This document shows positions 32,429 through 40,886 of a stretch of DNA of 64,000 nucleotides, piece after piece. The DNA lies in NCBI GenBank assembly GCA_964354625.1, contig CAYHAK010000003.1, positions 1-64,000 on the forward strand, in the 5' to 3' direction. A model generated the notes under the pieces. It was given only the letters and a program-made list of their open reading frames with translations. It made no database searches and was not told where the DNA came from. The position numbers and the translations under genes are program-made. The DNA comes from DATKKK01 sp964354625. GTDB lineage: Archaea > Thermoproteota > Bathyarchaeia > Bathyarchaeales > Bathycorpusculaceae. Numbering within the stretch: the first letter of the stretch is position 1; the number at the start of each line of letters is the position of its first letter.

Positions 32429-34600
32429 ATGAGTGAGATGCAGTTGCGTGTTGGTGACGCAAGGCAGAGAGATGTGGGCAGAGGCATAGCCCGCATTGAC
32501 CAGAAGACTATGCAGAAGCTGGGTATTTCAGCGGGCGACGTTATCGAGATCGTGGGCAAACGCACCACTTCGGCTATTGCGTGGCCTGCCTACAGTGAGG
32601 ACCAGAACCGCGATATGCTCCGCACCGACGGGTTCTCGCGAAAGAACGCTGGTGTGGCGATAAACGAATTCGTAATAGTGCGCCCTGCGAAAGTCAAGAC
32701 GGCCCTGGGCGTAACGCTTGCGCCCGCGGACATGAGGTTGAACGTTGACGAGGATTTCACTAATTTTGTGAGGAACCGTTTGGTGGAGAGGACGCTAGTT
32801 GAGGGCGACACGACGCTTGTTATGATGTTGGGTCATGCGATTCCGTTCATGGTTACGAAGACGCGGCCTCACGGCATCATAAAGGTCACGGCTGAGACGA
32901 GGCTTACGATTTTGAATGAGCCTGCTCCTGAGGGCAAGGCGCTCCCGCACACGATGTACGAGGACATCGGAGGCCTGCACGAGGAGCTTCAGCGCGTGCG
33001 GGAAATGGTCGAGCTTCCGCTCAGGCACCCTGAGCTGTTTCAGAGGCTGGGCATTGAGCCGCCGAAGGGAGTGCTGCTTCACGGTCCTCCGGGCTGCGGA
33101 AAGACACTGTTGGCGCGGGCGGTGGCCAACGAGTCTGAGGCCAACTTCTTCTCGATTAACGGGCCTGAAATCATGAGCAAATTCTACGGCGAATCCGAGG
33201 CTCGCCTCAGAGAGATTTTCCAGCAGGCCCAGCAGAACGCGCCGGGCATAATATTCATTGATGAGTTGGATGCGATTGCGCCTAAGCGTGAGGAGGTCAC
33301 GGGTGAGGTTGAGAGACGCGTGGTCGCTCAGCTCCTGGCCCTGATGGATGGCTTGAGCGGCAGAGGAAACGTGATAGTGATTGGTGCCACGAACCGGCCT
33401 GGGGCTCTTGACCCTGCGCTGAGGCGGCCTGGAAGGTTCGATCGGGAAATCGAGATAGCCGTTCCAGACAAGACGGGAAGGCATGAGATTCTGCAGATTC
33501 ACACTCGAGGCATGCCTCTTGCAGAAGATGTTGATCTCAAGAAGTTGTCCAACACAACTCACGGCTACACGGGCGCCGATCTTTCGGCATTGGGCAGGGA
33601 GACGGCCATGAAGGCCTTGCGCAGGTACTTGCCGCAGATTAACCTTGAGGAGGAGCGCATTCCGCCAAGCGTGCTGGAGAAGATGGAAGTGACCATGGAG
33701 GACTTTGTCAATGCGTACAAGGAGATCACGCCGACGGCGATGCGGGAGGTTTATATTGAGGTGCCTTCGGTTCGCTGGGCGGATATCGGAGGCCTCGAAG
33801 GTGCCAAACAGGAGCTGAAGGAAGCCGTTGAGTGGCCTCTGAAGACCCCCGAGATATTCACGAGGTTAGGCATCAAACCGCCGAAGGGCATTCTGATCTA
33901 TGGGCCTCCGGGCTGCGGAAAGACTCTGCTCGCAAGGGCAGTTGCCACTGAGAGCGAGGCCAACTTCATAACGATAAAAGGTCCCGAGGTGTTCTCGAAG
34001 TGGGTGGGCGAATCCGAGAAGGCCATACGTGAGGTGTTCAGGAAGGCCAGGATGGCGGCGCCTGCGGTGATCTTTTTCGACGAGGTGGATTCGCTTGTGC
34101 CTAGAAGAGGGGCAGGCTATTCCGACAGCGGCGTCTCGGAACGCGTGATCAGCCAGCTTCTGACGGAGATGGACGGCATCGTGACTTTGGAGGACATTGT
34201 GATCATTGCGGCCACGAACAGACCGGACATCGTTGATCCCGCCGTAATTCGCCCCGGAAGGTTTGACCGCCTGATCTACGTGCCTGAGCCGGACGAGGGG
34301 AGCAGACTGCAGATTTTCAAGGTATACACGAAGGACATGCCACTGGCGAAGGACGTGAACGTTGCCAACTGGGCAACTCTGGCTAAGGGTTACTCAGGCG
34401 CCGATATCGAGGCGCTGTGCAGGGAGGCGGCGATGCATGCCCTGCGTCAGGACGTCAACTCGAAGGAGGTTTCGACGAAGGATTTCGAGGAGGCGTTGAA
34501 GCACACTGGGCCTTCAGTGACTCCTGACATGGAGAAGTGGTACAAGAGCTTCATGCAGCAAGTGCGCCAGGTGCAGAAGCCAGGAACCCCAGTTTCATAG
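32429..34600 (+). CDS. cdc48: Cdc48/VCP-type AAA ATPase
   Basis: 723 residues from ATG 32429. A substrate- and cofactor-binding N domain (about 1-185) is followed by two AAA modules, D1 and D2. Walker A motifs are GPPGCGKT near residues 219 and 492; Walker B motifs are IIFIDELDAIAPKR and VIFFDEVDSLVPRR. Pore loops read FYGES and WVGES. Hexamers unfold proteins and in archaea can feed the proteasome. A strong TATA box lies upstream. A small winged-helix gene follows after 25 bases. Confidence 0.97.
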   Translation: MSEMQLRVGDARQRDVGRGIARIDQKTMQKLGISAGDVIEIVGKRTTSAIAWPAYSEDQNRDMLRTDGFSRKNAGVAINEFVIVRPAKVKTALGVTLAPADMRLNVDEDFTNFVRNRLVERTLVEGDTTLVMMLGHAIPFMVTKTRPHGIIKVTAETRLTILNEPAPEGKALPHTMYEDIGGLHEELQRVREMVELPLRHPELFQRLGIEPPKGVLLHGPPGCGKTLLARAVANESEANFFSINGPEIMSKFYGESEARLREIFQQAQQNAPGIIFIDELDAIAPKREEVTGEVERRVVAQLLALMDGLSGRGNVIVIGATNRPGALDPALRRPGRFDREIEIAVPDKTGRHEILQIHTRGMPLAEDVDLKKLSNTTHGYTGADLSALGRETAMKALRRYLPQINLEEERIPPSVLEKMEVTMEDFVNAYKEITPTAMREVYIEVPSVRWADIGGLEGAKQELKEAVEWPLKTPEIFTRLGIKPPKGILIYGPPGCGKTLLARAVATESEANFITIKGPEVFSKWVGESEKAIREVFRKARMAAPAVIFFDEVDSLVPRRGAGYSDSGVSERVISQLLTEMDGIVTLEDIVIIAATNRPDIVDPAVIRPGRFDRLIYVPEPDEGSRLQIFKVYTKDMPLAKDVNVANWATLAKGYSGADIEALCREAAMHALRQDVNSKEVSTKDFEEALKHTGPSVTPDMEKWYKSFMQQVRQVQKPGTPVS

Positions 34601-34625
34601 GATCGTGCATGCCTTGCCAGTGCCA

Positions 34626-34850
34626 ATGAAAACCTGGAAAACACGCCCAGCCTACTTCTTCATACTGGAGCTTCTGGAGAAGAAGAAGGGCTCCATAGCG
34701 GACACGGACCTACTTGGAGCCCTGACTGAAGAGTACCCGGATTTGGGCTTCAAGGACTTCAATGAGCTGCTCATGCGGCTGGAAGTGGCTGGAAAAATAG
34801 GCATCACCTCCATGGCTCGCGGAAAGCGACGCGTCGAACTCAAAACCTGA
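34626..34850 (+). CDS. small winged-helix protein
   Basis: 74 residues from ATG 34626; the frame is open to GTG 34605. The sequence KTWKTRPAYFFILELLEKKK, then LTEEYPDLGFKDFNELLMRL and a short hairpin GKRRVELKT, fits a minimal winged helix. Similar small proteins follow cdc48-like genes in other archaea as far as I can recall, so an adaptor or regulator role is possible. It has no clear ribosome site and may depend on coupling to cdc48. Confidence 0.65.
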   Translation: MKTWKTRPAYFFILELLEKKKGSIADTDLLGALTEEYPDLGFKDFNELLMRLEVAGKIGITSMARGKRRVELKT

Positions 34851-34886
34851 ACCGCCGATCCAGCCTAGCCTGAAGGCGTTTAGCGC

Positions 34887-36116
34887 ATGGAAACCGTCCC
34901 GGACGTGGCAGTCGTCGGCGGAGGCCCATGCGGCTCTTTTGCGGCCCTGCAGCTCGCCAAACGCGGAGTAAACGTGGCGGTTCTTGAGGAGCACGATGAG
35001 ATAGGCGTGCCCTATCACTGCGCGGGCCACTTGAGCATCAAGGGCCTAAGACGACTGGGCCTATGCTCTCTGCCCGCAGGCGTCGTTGAAAACACTTTCA
35101 AGGGAGCAGTCTTCCACTCGCCACATGGAAGAGAATTCAGCGTCCGATTCAAGGCGCCAGTAACGTGCGTTGTCAATCGTGCTCTGTTCGACAGTTTTGT
35201 CGCCCAGAAGGCTGAGGAGGCTGGAGCGCGGTTTTTCCTGGGTTCACGCGTCGAGTTGCTGATTATTGAGAATGGCTTCGTGAAGGGCGTGGTGATCAAG
35301 CAGAAAGGCGCGACGAGCAGGTGGAAGACAAAGATCGTGATCGACGCCGAAGGAATCAACGCTAGGCTCTCGAGACAGGCTGGCCTACCCTCTCCAAATC
35401 GTTATGCAATAGTCAAAGGCATGGAGGCAGAGGTTGAAGGTGTCAGAGACCTACAGCTGGACATGGTTGAGGTCTTTCTTAGCAGAGACTATGCACCAGG
35501 CTTCTTTGCGTGGCTCATCCCGAAGGCTGACGGAAAAGCCAAGATTGGACTGGCGACGAAGACGGGAAACCCGAAGACACTGTTGCAGAATCTTATGCTC
35601 AAGCATCCAGCGGCTTCAGGGAAACTGGGCAGGGCCAAGGTTCTGCGGACCGCGTTTCATCCTGTGACGCTCGGAGGTCCTGTACCGAAAACCTTTGAAA
35701 ACGGCTTGTTGACCGTAGGCGACGTTGCCTCACATGTCAAGCCTACGACTGGCGGAGGAGTAGTTCTGGGATTGACATGTGCAGGAATTGCGGCTGAAGT
35801 CGCAAACGAGGCCCTGCGAAGAAGCGATTCTTCCTCGGATTTTCTGAAAGAATATCAGAGAAGATGCGAGGCTGCGTTGGGCTTTGACATGCGCGCTATG
35901 CTCAGACTAAGGAAGATGCTCAACACCATGTCTGATCAGCAACTTGACAACATGATTGATTTTTGTGCACGATATGGCGTCGATAGGGCGCTCACTGACA
36001 TGGAGGACACGGATCTCCAAGGTCGCTCACTCTTGGGCCTGCTGCGCCATCCTCAAGCTTTCTTGGCCATCCTGCACTTGTTCTACTCACAGCTTTCTGC
36101 GAAGACCCAAGACTAA
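34887..36116 (+). CDS. geranylgeranyl reductase family FAD protein
   Basis: 409 residues. The N-terminal FAD-binding Rossmann motif is VAVVGGGPCGSFAALQLAKR, followed by YHCAGHLSIKGL, typical of archaeal digeranylgeranylglycerophospholipid reductases. GDVASHVKPTTGGGVVLGL binds the FAD near residue 275. Such enzymes saturate the isoprenoid chains of archaeal membrane lipids. A shorter role in quinone or other isoprenoid reduction cannot be excluded. It is probably membrane-associated by its C-terminal helices, which are not clearly transmembrane. Confidence 0.85.
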   Translation: METVPDVAVVGGGPCGSFAALQLAKRGVNVAVLEEHDEIGVPYHCAGHLSIKGLRRLGLCSLPAGVVENTFKGAVFHSPHGREFSVRFKAPVTCVVNRALFDSFVAQKAEEAGARFFLGSRVELLIIENGFVKGVVIKQKGATSRWKTKIVIDAEGINARLSRQAGLPSPNRYAIVKGMEAEVEGVRDLQLDMVEVFLSRDYAPGFFAWLIPKADGKAKIGLATKTGNPKTLLQNLMLKHPAASGKLGRAKVLRTAFHPVTLGGPVPKTFENGLLTVGDVASHVKPTTGGGVVLGLTCAGIAAEVANEALRRSDSSSDFLKEYQRRCEAALGFDMRAMLRLRKMLNTMSDQQLDNMIDFCARYGVDRALTDMEDTDLQGRSLLGLLRHPQAFLAILHLFYSQLSAKTQD

Positions 36117-36202
36117 AAAAGTGAAATCAGTCCAGCATCCAGCTCGAGTTTGAGGTGAGGTCAATAACTAGGAAGGGGCGTCGTGCAGACATCGCCCACT
36201 AT

Positions 36203-36451
36203 TCACTTTCCTGGACGATAATGTGGGTTAGAGCAATCAGCGCAGATTTCTTTCTCTGGTCCGGCATCTTCGTGACCCATTTTACAGGGTCTATACTCTC
36301 CACTAGCCGTCCTTACGCAGTAGTTGCATATCTCACAACACCCTTTCGATCTACCAACGCCAGTTAGGATATCTTGGAATTTCCTGTTACTCTCAGCCCT
36401 ATCAGCCTTGTCTCGGGATTCTCTAGCGCGCTCAGTCTCTCTATTACTCAT
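36203..36451 (-). CDS. small cysteine-rich protein
   Basis: 82 residues. The first 35 are charged and helical; the rest has cysteines at 38, 39, 42, 45, 56, 70 and 73 (KGCCEICNYCVRTA, RPCKMGHED, ICADCSNP), which suggests two zinc sites. It is unknown to me. AGGTGA lies 3 bases before the ATG, which supports it as a real gene. A short relative of the GC palindrome, AGCGCGCT, falls in its coding part at 36425-36432. Confidence 0.6.
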   Translation of the reverse strand: MSNRETERARESRDKADRAESNRKFQDILTGVGRSKGCCEICNYCVRTASGEYRPCKMGHEDAGPEKEICADCSNPHYRPGK

Positions 36452-36567
36452 CTGTCACCTAACCTTTACTCATAGCAGGGGATCTAAACTCACCGTTGGT
36501 TGCTAGTTTCTGAACAGAAACGATATGTGGAACCCTAGGAATGCTGACTATGAGTCATTCGCCTGCT

Positions 36568-37059
36568 CTAGAGTCCCTTCCATCCCATGGGCGGAGGTTC
36601 GATGCCCATTTGCCAGAGAAGCGCTATCAGTTCGCCTCTGTGGTGGACTTCCTCCTCGAACACGTGGATCAGGACGTCTTCGGCCGTGACTTCGATGGTT
36701 TCGTCGTTATCGCCTTTCAGGGTGTAGGTCTTGCTGAGCCCCTCAGTCGGCAGCGAGTCAAAATAGTGTTGCATTCGTTCCTCGACGTGCTCCATGTAGG
36801 CTTTGACCTCGTCGAAGGTTTTGTATTCGTCGTATTTTCTCTTGGAGTGGAGATTCTCTTTCTGCAGGAAATCCAGCCAGTAGTCTACCGCGCTGAGAGT
36901 GTGGACAAATATGTTCCTGATCGAGTGGAAGCTTGCCTCTCTGTTCTTAGTGAACTCTTCCCACGATAGTTTCGTGAAACACTCAAAATATCTGTGCCTC
37001 ACGCTCTCGTTGTACTCTAGGAGAGTTCTAACTCCAACCGTTGTTGACACCACAAACAA
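36568..37059 (-). CDS. DinB-like four-helix protein
   Basis: 163 residues. The helices with SIRNIFVHTLSAVDYWLDFL and the C-terminal TAEDVLIHVFEEEVHHRGEL carry histidines placed like the metal-binding triad of the DinB/DUF664 superfamily (H in the second helix; HxxxH in the third). These proteins include thiol-dependent transferases. The particular reaction is unknown. The start is TTG 37059, with other GTG codons just inside. It is divergent from pth2. Confidence 0.75.
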   Translation of the reverse strand: MFVVSTTVGVRTLLEYNESVRHRYFECFTKLSWEEFTKNREASFHSIRNIFVHTLSAVDYWLDFLQKENLHSKRKYDEYKTFDEVKAYMEHVEERMQHYFDSLPTEGLSKTYTLKGDNDETIEVTAEDVLIHVFEEEVHHRGELIALLWQMGIEPPPMGWKGL

Positions 37060-37243
37060 CGTATCAACTAATGAGTATTAAAACTGTTGTGATGAAAGGC
37101 TCATGCTGCTTCTGGGCTTGCGCGTTCATTATCGGCCTGAGAAGCTGCGCTATCTGAACACCTATTGGGAGTTTGAGGAGCATGCTCTTGAGGCTGACTG
37201 ACAGGCAATGGGCTGGCCTTGTTCGCTTCGTCGTCTGAGGTTT

Positions 37244-37253
37244 GCGCGCGCGC
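37244..37253. repeat. dispersed motif GCGCGCGCGC, copy 11
   Basis: Ten-base alternating tract, here flanked TTT and CAAA rather than by the usual A and T. It lies in the 263-base space between the DinB-like gene and pth2. A short frame beginning ATGCTGCTTCTGGGC at about 37102 upstream of it could be another remnant, not identified. Confidence 0.55.
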
Positions 37254-37322
37254 CAAAGGCTTGCCAGCAATCCTTAAAATCTGCAGAGAATAATGAAGAA
37301 TGTGTATGGTTGTGCCCAAGAC

Positions 37323-37685
37323 ATGAGTGAGTTTCGTTTTAAGTTGGTGGTTGTTTTTCGTTCTGATTTGCATCTGAGCAGGGGTAAAGCTGCTGTTCAG
37401 GCTGGTCATGCGGCTGTCTCCGCCGCCGAGGAGGCTCGCAAGCGTCACAGGGACTGGTGGGAGGAGTGGCTCTACGAAGGCCAGCGCAAAATCGCAGTCA
37501 AAGTCAAAACCGAGAAAGAGCTTGAGGAGCTTGAGGAGCAGGCAAAGGAACTCGGCTTGCCATGCGCGCTCATCGTTGACCGAGGCCTCACCGAGATTCC
37601 GCCCAACACCGTCACTTGCCTAGGCATCGGGCCTGCGCCAAGCGAGAAAATCGACAAACTCACAGGCAACCTCCCGCTACTCTAG
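37323..37685 (+). CDS. pth2: peptidyl-tRNA hydrolase 2
   Basis: 120 residues from ATG 37323, the usual length. It releases peptides from stalled peptidyl-tRNA. DLHLSRGKAAVQAGHAAVSA is the family's active-site region (normally M-x-x-GK-x-AAQ-x-AHA), and PCALIVDRGLTEIPPNTVTC with LGIGPAPSEKIDKLTGNLPL forms the C-terminal part. truD follows after 19 bases; pth2-truD is a known archaeal gene pair. Confidence 0.95.
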   Translation: MSEFRFKLVVVFRSDLHLSRGKAAVQAGHAAVSAAEEARKRHRDWWEEWLYEGQRKIAVKVKTEKELEELEEQAKELGLPCALIVDRGLTEIPPNTVTCLGIGPAPSEKIDKLTGNLPLL

Positions 37686-37704
37686 GAACAAAGGCGCAAG
37701 CCAC

Positions 37705-39090
37705 TTGCAGGTTCCAAAACTAGAACAGGACATGGGCATCGAAGCCTACGCCACAAACACCGCTGGCATAGGCGGCGTGATCCGCGAGAGTGTTGAGGAC
37801 TTCGTGGTTGAAGAGGTGCTGGTTGACGGCTCCAAAGCCGAAACAAGCCCGTCGGAGGGTCACAATCATCGTCAGGTTCTGGGCTCCTTGCAGACCAGAA
37901 GCTCGCATCTTCTCTGCATCCTGGTGAAGCGCAACTGGGACACTCTCATGGCCGTGCGAAACGTGGCCGAACAGCTCGGCGTAGGCGTGGATCGTGTTCA
38001 TTTCGCAGGCTTGAAGGACGCGAAGGCCATCACCGCCCAGCATGTCACCATCGATGAAGCCACGGTTGAGGGCGTTGAAAAAGTCAACCTGACGGACATT
38101 GATCTTCGGCCTGTCGGCTACGTGCGCCATCCGCTCTCGTCGTATTTTCTTCTGGGCAACAGCTTCCGCATAACCATCAACCAAATAGGTCACGATGAAG
38201 TCACCATCCGGAAGCAAATATCCCAAACCACCGCGCAACTCGCAGACCTAGGCGGAGCACCAAACTTCTACGGTCACCAGCGTTTCGGCACGTCGAGGCC
38301 TATCACGCATCTCGTCGGCAAGGCCCTTGTCAAAGGCGATTTTGAGGAGGCAGCGATGCTGTTTCTGGCCCAGCCGTTTCCAGACGAGCATCCAGAATCC
38401 AAACACGTGCGCAAGCAACTACGTGAGACACGGGACTTCAGGAAGGCTTTGGAAGAGTTTCCGAGGCAGCTTCGTTACGAGCGGGCTATGCTGAGACGTT
38501 TGGTTGAGAAGCCAGACGACTTTGTTGGAGCCTTCAGGATGCTGCCTGTGAGGCTGCGTCGGCTTTTCCCGCAAGCCTTCCAGTCATACGTCTTCAACAA
38601 GTCACTAAGCAAGCGCATTGCAGACGGGCTTCCGCTGGATCGTGCAGAGGCAGGAGACTACGTCGTAGGCGTAGAGCGTTCAGGCCTCCCCGCAGTAGGC
38701 ATGTTTAAAGCAATGACCGCAGAAACCCTTTCGGAAACGAACAACGCTATACAGGCTGGCAAGATGCGACTCGCCCTGCCGCTAGTAGGCTACAAACAAC
38801 ACCCTTCACAAGGTGCCCAAGGCAGTATCGAGTGGAAAATCCTCGAAGCTGAGGCCGTCAAGCCAGAAGACTTCAAGATCAGCGCGCTGCCCGAAGCCTC
38901 CAGCAAGGGCGAACTCCGAGCCGCCACAACCCCCATCAATGGCCTCGTACTGGATGAAGCATCGCCGCACATGAATGATCCATCAAAACACAAGGCCACG
39001 TTGAGCTTCACATTGCTCCGCGGCTCATACGCCACTGTAGTGCTAAGAGAAATGATGAAACCTCAGAACCTGATACAGGCAGGCTTCTAA
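37705..39090 (+). CDS. truD: tRNA pseudouridine(13) synthase TruD
   Basis: 461 residues, start TTG 37705. The catalytic aspartate is in FAGLKDAKAITAQHVT near residue 110 (family: GxKDxxAxTxQ). YGHQRFGTSRPITHLVGKA and the TRUD insertion domain from about residue 190 to 380 follow. It forms pseudouridine 13 in tRNAs, and archaeal/eukaryotic (Pus7) relatives can act at other sites. It probably shares a transcript with pth2. Confidence 0.95.
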   Translation: MQVPKLEQDMGIEAYATNTAGIGGVIRESVEDFVVEEVLVDGSKAETSPSEGHNHRQVLGSLQTRSSHLLCILVKRNWDTLMAVRNVAEQLGVGVDRVHFAGLKDAKAITAQHVTIDEATVEGVEKVNLTDIDLRPVGYVRHPLSSYFLLGNSFRITINQIGHDEVTIRKQISQTTAQLADLGGAPNFYGHQRFGTSRPITHLVGKALVKGDFEEAAMLFLAQPFPDEHPESKHVRKQLRETRDFRKALEEFPRQLRYERAMLRRLVEKPDDFVGAFRMLPVRLRRLFPQAFQSYVFNKSLSKRIADGLPLDRAEAGDYVVGVERSGLPAVGMFKAMTAETLSETNNAIQAGKMRLALPLVGYKQHPSQGAQGSIEWKILEAEAVKPEDFKISALPEASSKGELRAATTPINGLVLDEASPHMNDPSKHKATLSFTLLRGSYATVVLREMMKPQNLIQAGF

Positions 39091-39101
39091 GTCGCATGGC
39101 T

Positions 39102-39317
39102 CTACTTTCGCTTTTTTGCGTTGAATCCGTGTTGTGGCTGCTTCTTTTTCCAGACGACTTTGCCGTTTATGGTCAAGTCGTCCACTTCGAGCAGTTCCCG
39201 CATCATCTTCGCTTCAAGAACCTGCGCGCGGAGCCTTTGCCTGACTACTCTGACAAGTTGGACTCTCCCAGCCCGAGGGATATCGCTCCAGAAAAGCCTC
39301 CCCCTTTCTCCCCGCAA
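39102..39317 (-). CDS. small basic protein, uncertain
   Basis: 71-residue frame; not recognised. The C-terminal half (KMMRELLEVDDLTINGKVVW, KKKQPQHGF) looks protein-like, with a strand pattern and a lysine-rich tail. The N-terminal half is arginine-rich and may be non-coding, so the true start could be internal or the gene could be a fragment. No good ribosome site is present. It runs head to tail into the 3' end of truD. Confidence 0.35.
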   Translation of the reverse strand: MRGERGRLFWSDIPRAGRVQLVRVVRQRLRAQVLEAKMMRELLEVDDLTINGKVVWKKKQPQHGFNAKKRK

Positions 39318-39434
39318 CCCCGCTCTCCCTCTCTAAGAGAAGGCTAACGCAAACCAGATAAAAACGGTTCTTTCAAACACCGACACATATCAAAAGCCAC
39401 AACACCAGCGCTCAACTAACCTCGCGAAAAAAAA

Positions 39435-39522
39435 GGTAGGGGAAGGAGGTACATCTATTGGAGAAGCTCAGCGCAATAGACTGCCGGAAGGGGCAATAGG
39501 TCTCAGCGCGAGTCCAACCTAT
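39435..39522 (+). ncRNA. candidate structured RNA
   Basis: An 88-base intergenic segment that folds by eye into three helices: TCTATTG (39454-39460) pairs with CAATAGA (39474-39480) inside GGTAG/CTGCC (39435-39439/39481-39485); TGCC and GGCA (39482-39485/39492-39495) enclose a GGAAGG loop; GGTCTC and GAGTCC (39499-39504/39510-39515) form a hairpin within ATAGGT/ACCTAT. The first and third helices both present CTCAGCGC. It resembles no RNA family I know. Some pairings exclude others, so this is only a candidate. A 13-codon frame with GGAGG also overlaps it. Confidence 0.3.
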
Positions 39523-39559
39523 ATAGAGGGGAAAGAATTCCCATTCGCGCCGCGTGTGT

Positions 39560-39868
39560 CTAGGATAGGTGTTTGAGGGCTTCGGTGGCTTTCATTCCTG
39601 TCTCGACGCCCAGGCTTTTGGCTTTGGTGGTTGCGGCTTTGATTTGCGCGTTGAGCACGTCTTCGAAGGTTCTGACTCCGCTGACCATGGCAGCAGCCAC
39701 ATTCAACCTCTCAGCCGCCGCCATATTCAAGAAACCACACATAACAAACCCCTTCTCAGCAGTCACAACCAGCAAAGGAGGCGAATCCGGAAGCTCAACC
39801 CTCACACCCAAACAAGCCTTATCATCGATCCGCAATGTCGTAACGCTAATCACTTCGGCACACCCCAT
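39560..39868 (-). CDS. DUF1805 family protein
   Basis: 102 residues. LLVVTAEKGFVMCGFLNMAA, then AAMVSGVRTFEDVLNAQIKA and GVETGMKATEALKHL match DUF1805 closely. The function of the family is not known; it sits on a compact fold with a conserved Cys in VMCGF. ATG 39868 is chosen because TATA-like CCTATTTAAG (minus strand, about 39891-39900) is centred 26 bases upstream; GTG 39883 would be an alternative. A TGCAGATTCTGCA inverted repeat at 39870-39882 overlaps the expected transcription start. Confidence 0.85.
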   Translation of the reverse strand: MGCAEVISVTTLRIDDKACLGVRVELPDSPPLLVVTAEKGFVMCGFLNMAAAERLNVAAAMVSGVRTFEDVLNAQIKAATTKAKSLGVETGMKATEALKHLS

Positions 39869-39931
39869 GTGCAGATTCTGCACCTCCAGCTTAAATAGGA
39901 ATCGCCAGCAATACGAAATCTAGAAACAACC

Positions 39932-40531
39932 ATGCTGACGGTGCTAAAAAAGAAAGTACAAGCCATGTTTGCTGCCGAAGCAGTAGCAGCTCACAGGCTG
40001 GCGTTGACGCCGAACAGAATAAGCGCAATAGGCATAATTCTGGCCTTCCTTGCTGCACTCTCATACACGCAATGGCAAACCAGCAACCTCTACCTCATAG
40101 GCGCAATCGCTTTTCTCCTGCTCTCGGGATTCTGCGACGCGCTCGATGGAGTCGTGGCACGCATCTACCAGCAAGCCACACCTTTCGGAGGCTTCCTCGA
40201 CTCGCTATTAGACCGATACGCGGACGCTGCAGCATACGTAGCCATAATCGTAAGCGGATTGTGTGACCCTCTTTGGGGACTGACAGCGCTGACAGGCTCG
40301 TTGCTGGTGAGCTACAGTCGCGCACGCTCAGAAGCAGCAGGCCTCACAATGGAGTCAATCGGCCTAGCAGAGAGAGCAGAACGCATGATCATCCTGATGG
40401 CCGCAACGCTCGCAGCAGTCTTCTGGCAACCAGTCACCGTGATGAACTGGAGCATAGTCATCTTGGCGATACTGGCAAACCTAACGGTGATCCAAAGAGC
40501 CTACTACGTCTACAGAAAACTGAGGAAATAA
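39932..40531 (+). CDS. CDP-alcohol phosphatidyltransferase (archaetidylinositol-phosphate synthase type)
   Basis: 199 residues with about six transmembrane helices. The catalytic signature D-x2-DG-x2-AR-x8-G-x3-D-x3-D is complete in DALDGVVARIYQQATPFGGF with LDSLLD following. It joins a CDP-archaeol lipid to a polar head group. The length and the sequence near SYSRARSEAAGL fit archaetidylinositol-phosphate synthase, though archaetidylglycerol synthesis cannot be ruled out. It is divergent from DUF1805. Confidence 0.87.
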   Translation: MLTVLKKKVQAMFAAEAVAAHRLALTPNRISAIGIILAFLAALSYTQWQTSNLYLIGAIAFLLLSGFCDALDGVVARIYQQATPFGGFLDSLLDRYADAAAYVAIIVSGLCDPLWGLTALTGSLLVSYSRARSEAAGLTMESIGLAERAERMIILMAATLAAVFWQPVTVMNWSIVILAILANLTVIQRAYYVYRKLRK

Positions 40532-40542
40532 TAAGAGAGAGC

Positions 40543-40836
40543 CTAGATGCGCCTTCTCCGCATACGCGTGTGGCGTTCGCTTTCGGCTCTCACCTTGACG
40601 ATGCCACGGTGAACGGCGCACGAGATGCAATAGTAACTTGTGTCTACAGGCGCGGCAATATACGTGCCCTTCTGGCGAAGCTCCTTCGCAAGCTGCGAGT
40701 CAACAATCGAAACCCTCCGCGTGGACTTCTTAGCCTTGTCACGAGGAACCGTCGAACCGCAACCAGCACACTGAACAGTGCCACCGCTGCCCTTGCTGCC
40801 CTTGGACCTTCCACGACTCTTACGCTTAAACGGCAA
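40543..40836 (-). CDS. rps26e: 30S ribosomal protein S26e
   Basis: 97 residues from TTG 40836 with GTGAGA before it. The opening PFKRKSRGRSKGSKGSGG, VQCAGCGSTVPRDKAKKSTR and YYCISCAVHRGIVKVRAESE match S26e, with zinc ligands in CAGC and CISC. S26e binds near the mRNA exit in the small subunit. Among archaea it is largely limited to TACK and Asgard lineages, a useful taxonomic pointer. It converges on the lipid synthase gene. Confidence 0.95.
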   Translation of the reverse strand: MPFKRKSRGRSKGSKGSGGTVQCAGCGSTVPRDKAKKSTRRVSIVDSQLAKELRQKGTYIAAPVDTSYYCISCAVHRGIVKVRAESERHTRMRRRRI

Positions 40837-40886
40837 ATCTCACTAACTCCCAGGATTTCAACGACAAAATAAGTGCTGTGTCCTAT

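Noticed and set aside
32795..33562. Long open frame opposite cdc48
   Set aside because: Antisense to the D1 ATPase domain, with no start signal and no family resemblance.
37102..37200. 32-codon frame (MLLLGLRVHYRPEKLRYLN...) as a gene
   Set aside because: Too short, weak ribosome site, no recognisable family. It may be a remnant near the GC tract at 37244, but this cannot be shown.
39419..39500. SRP or RNase P RNA
   Set aside because: GCCGGAAGGGGCA recalls the GGAA loop of SRP RNA, but the asymmetric AGCAG-type bulge and the rest of helix 8 are missing, and no RNase P core motif is present.
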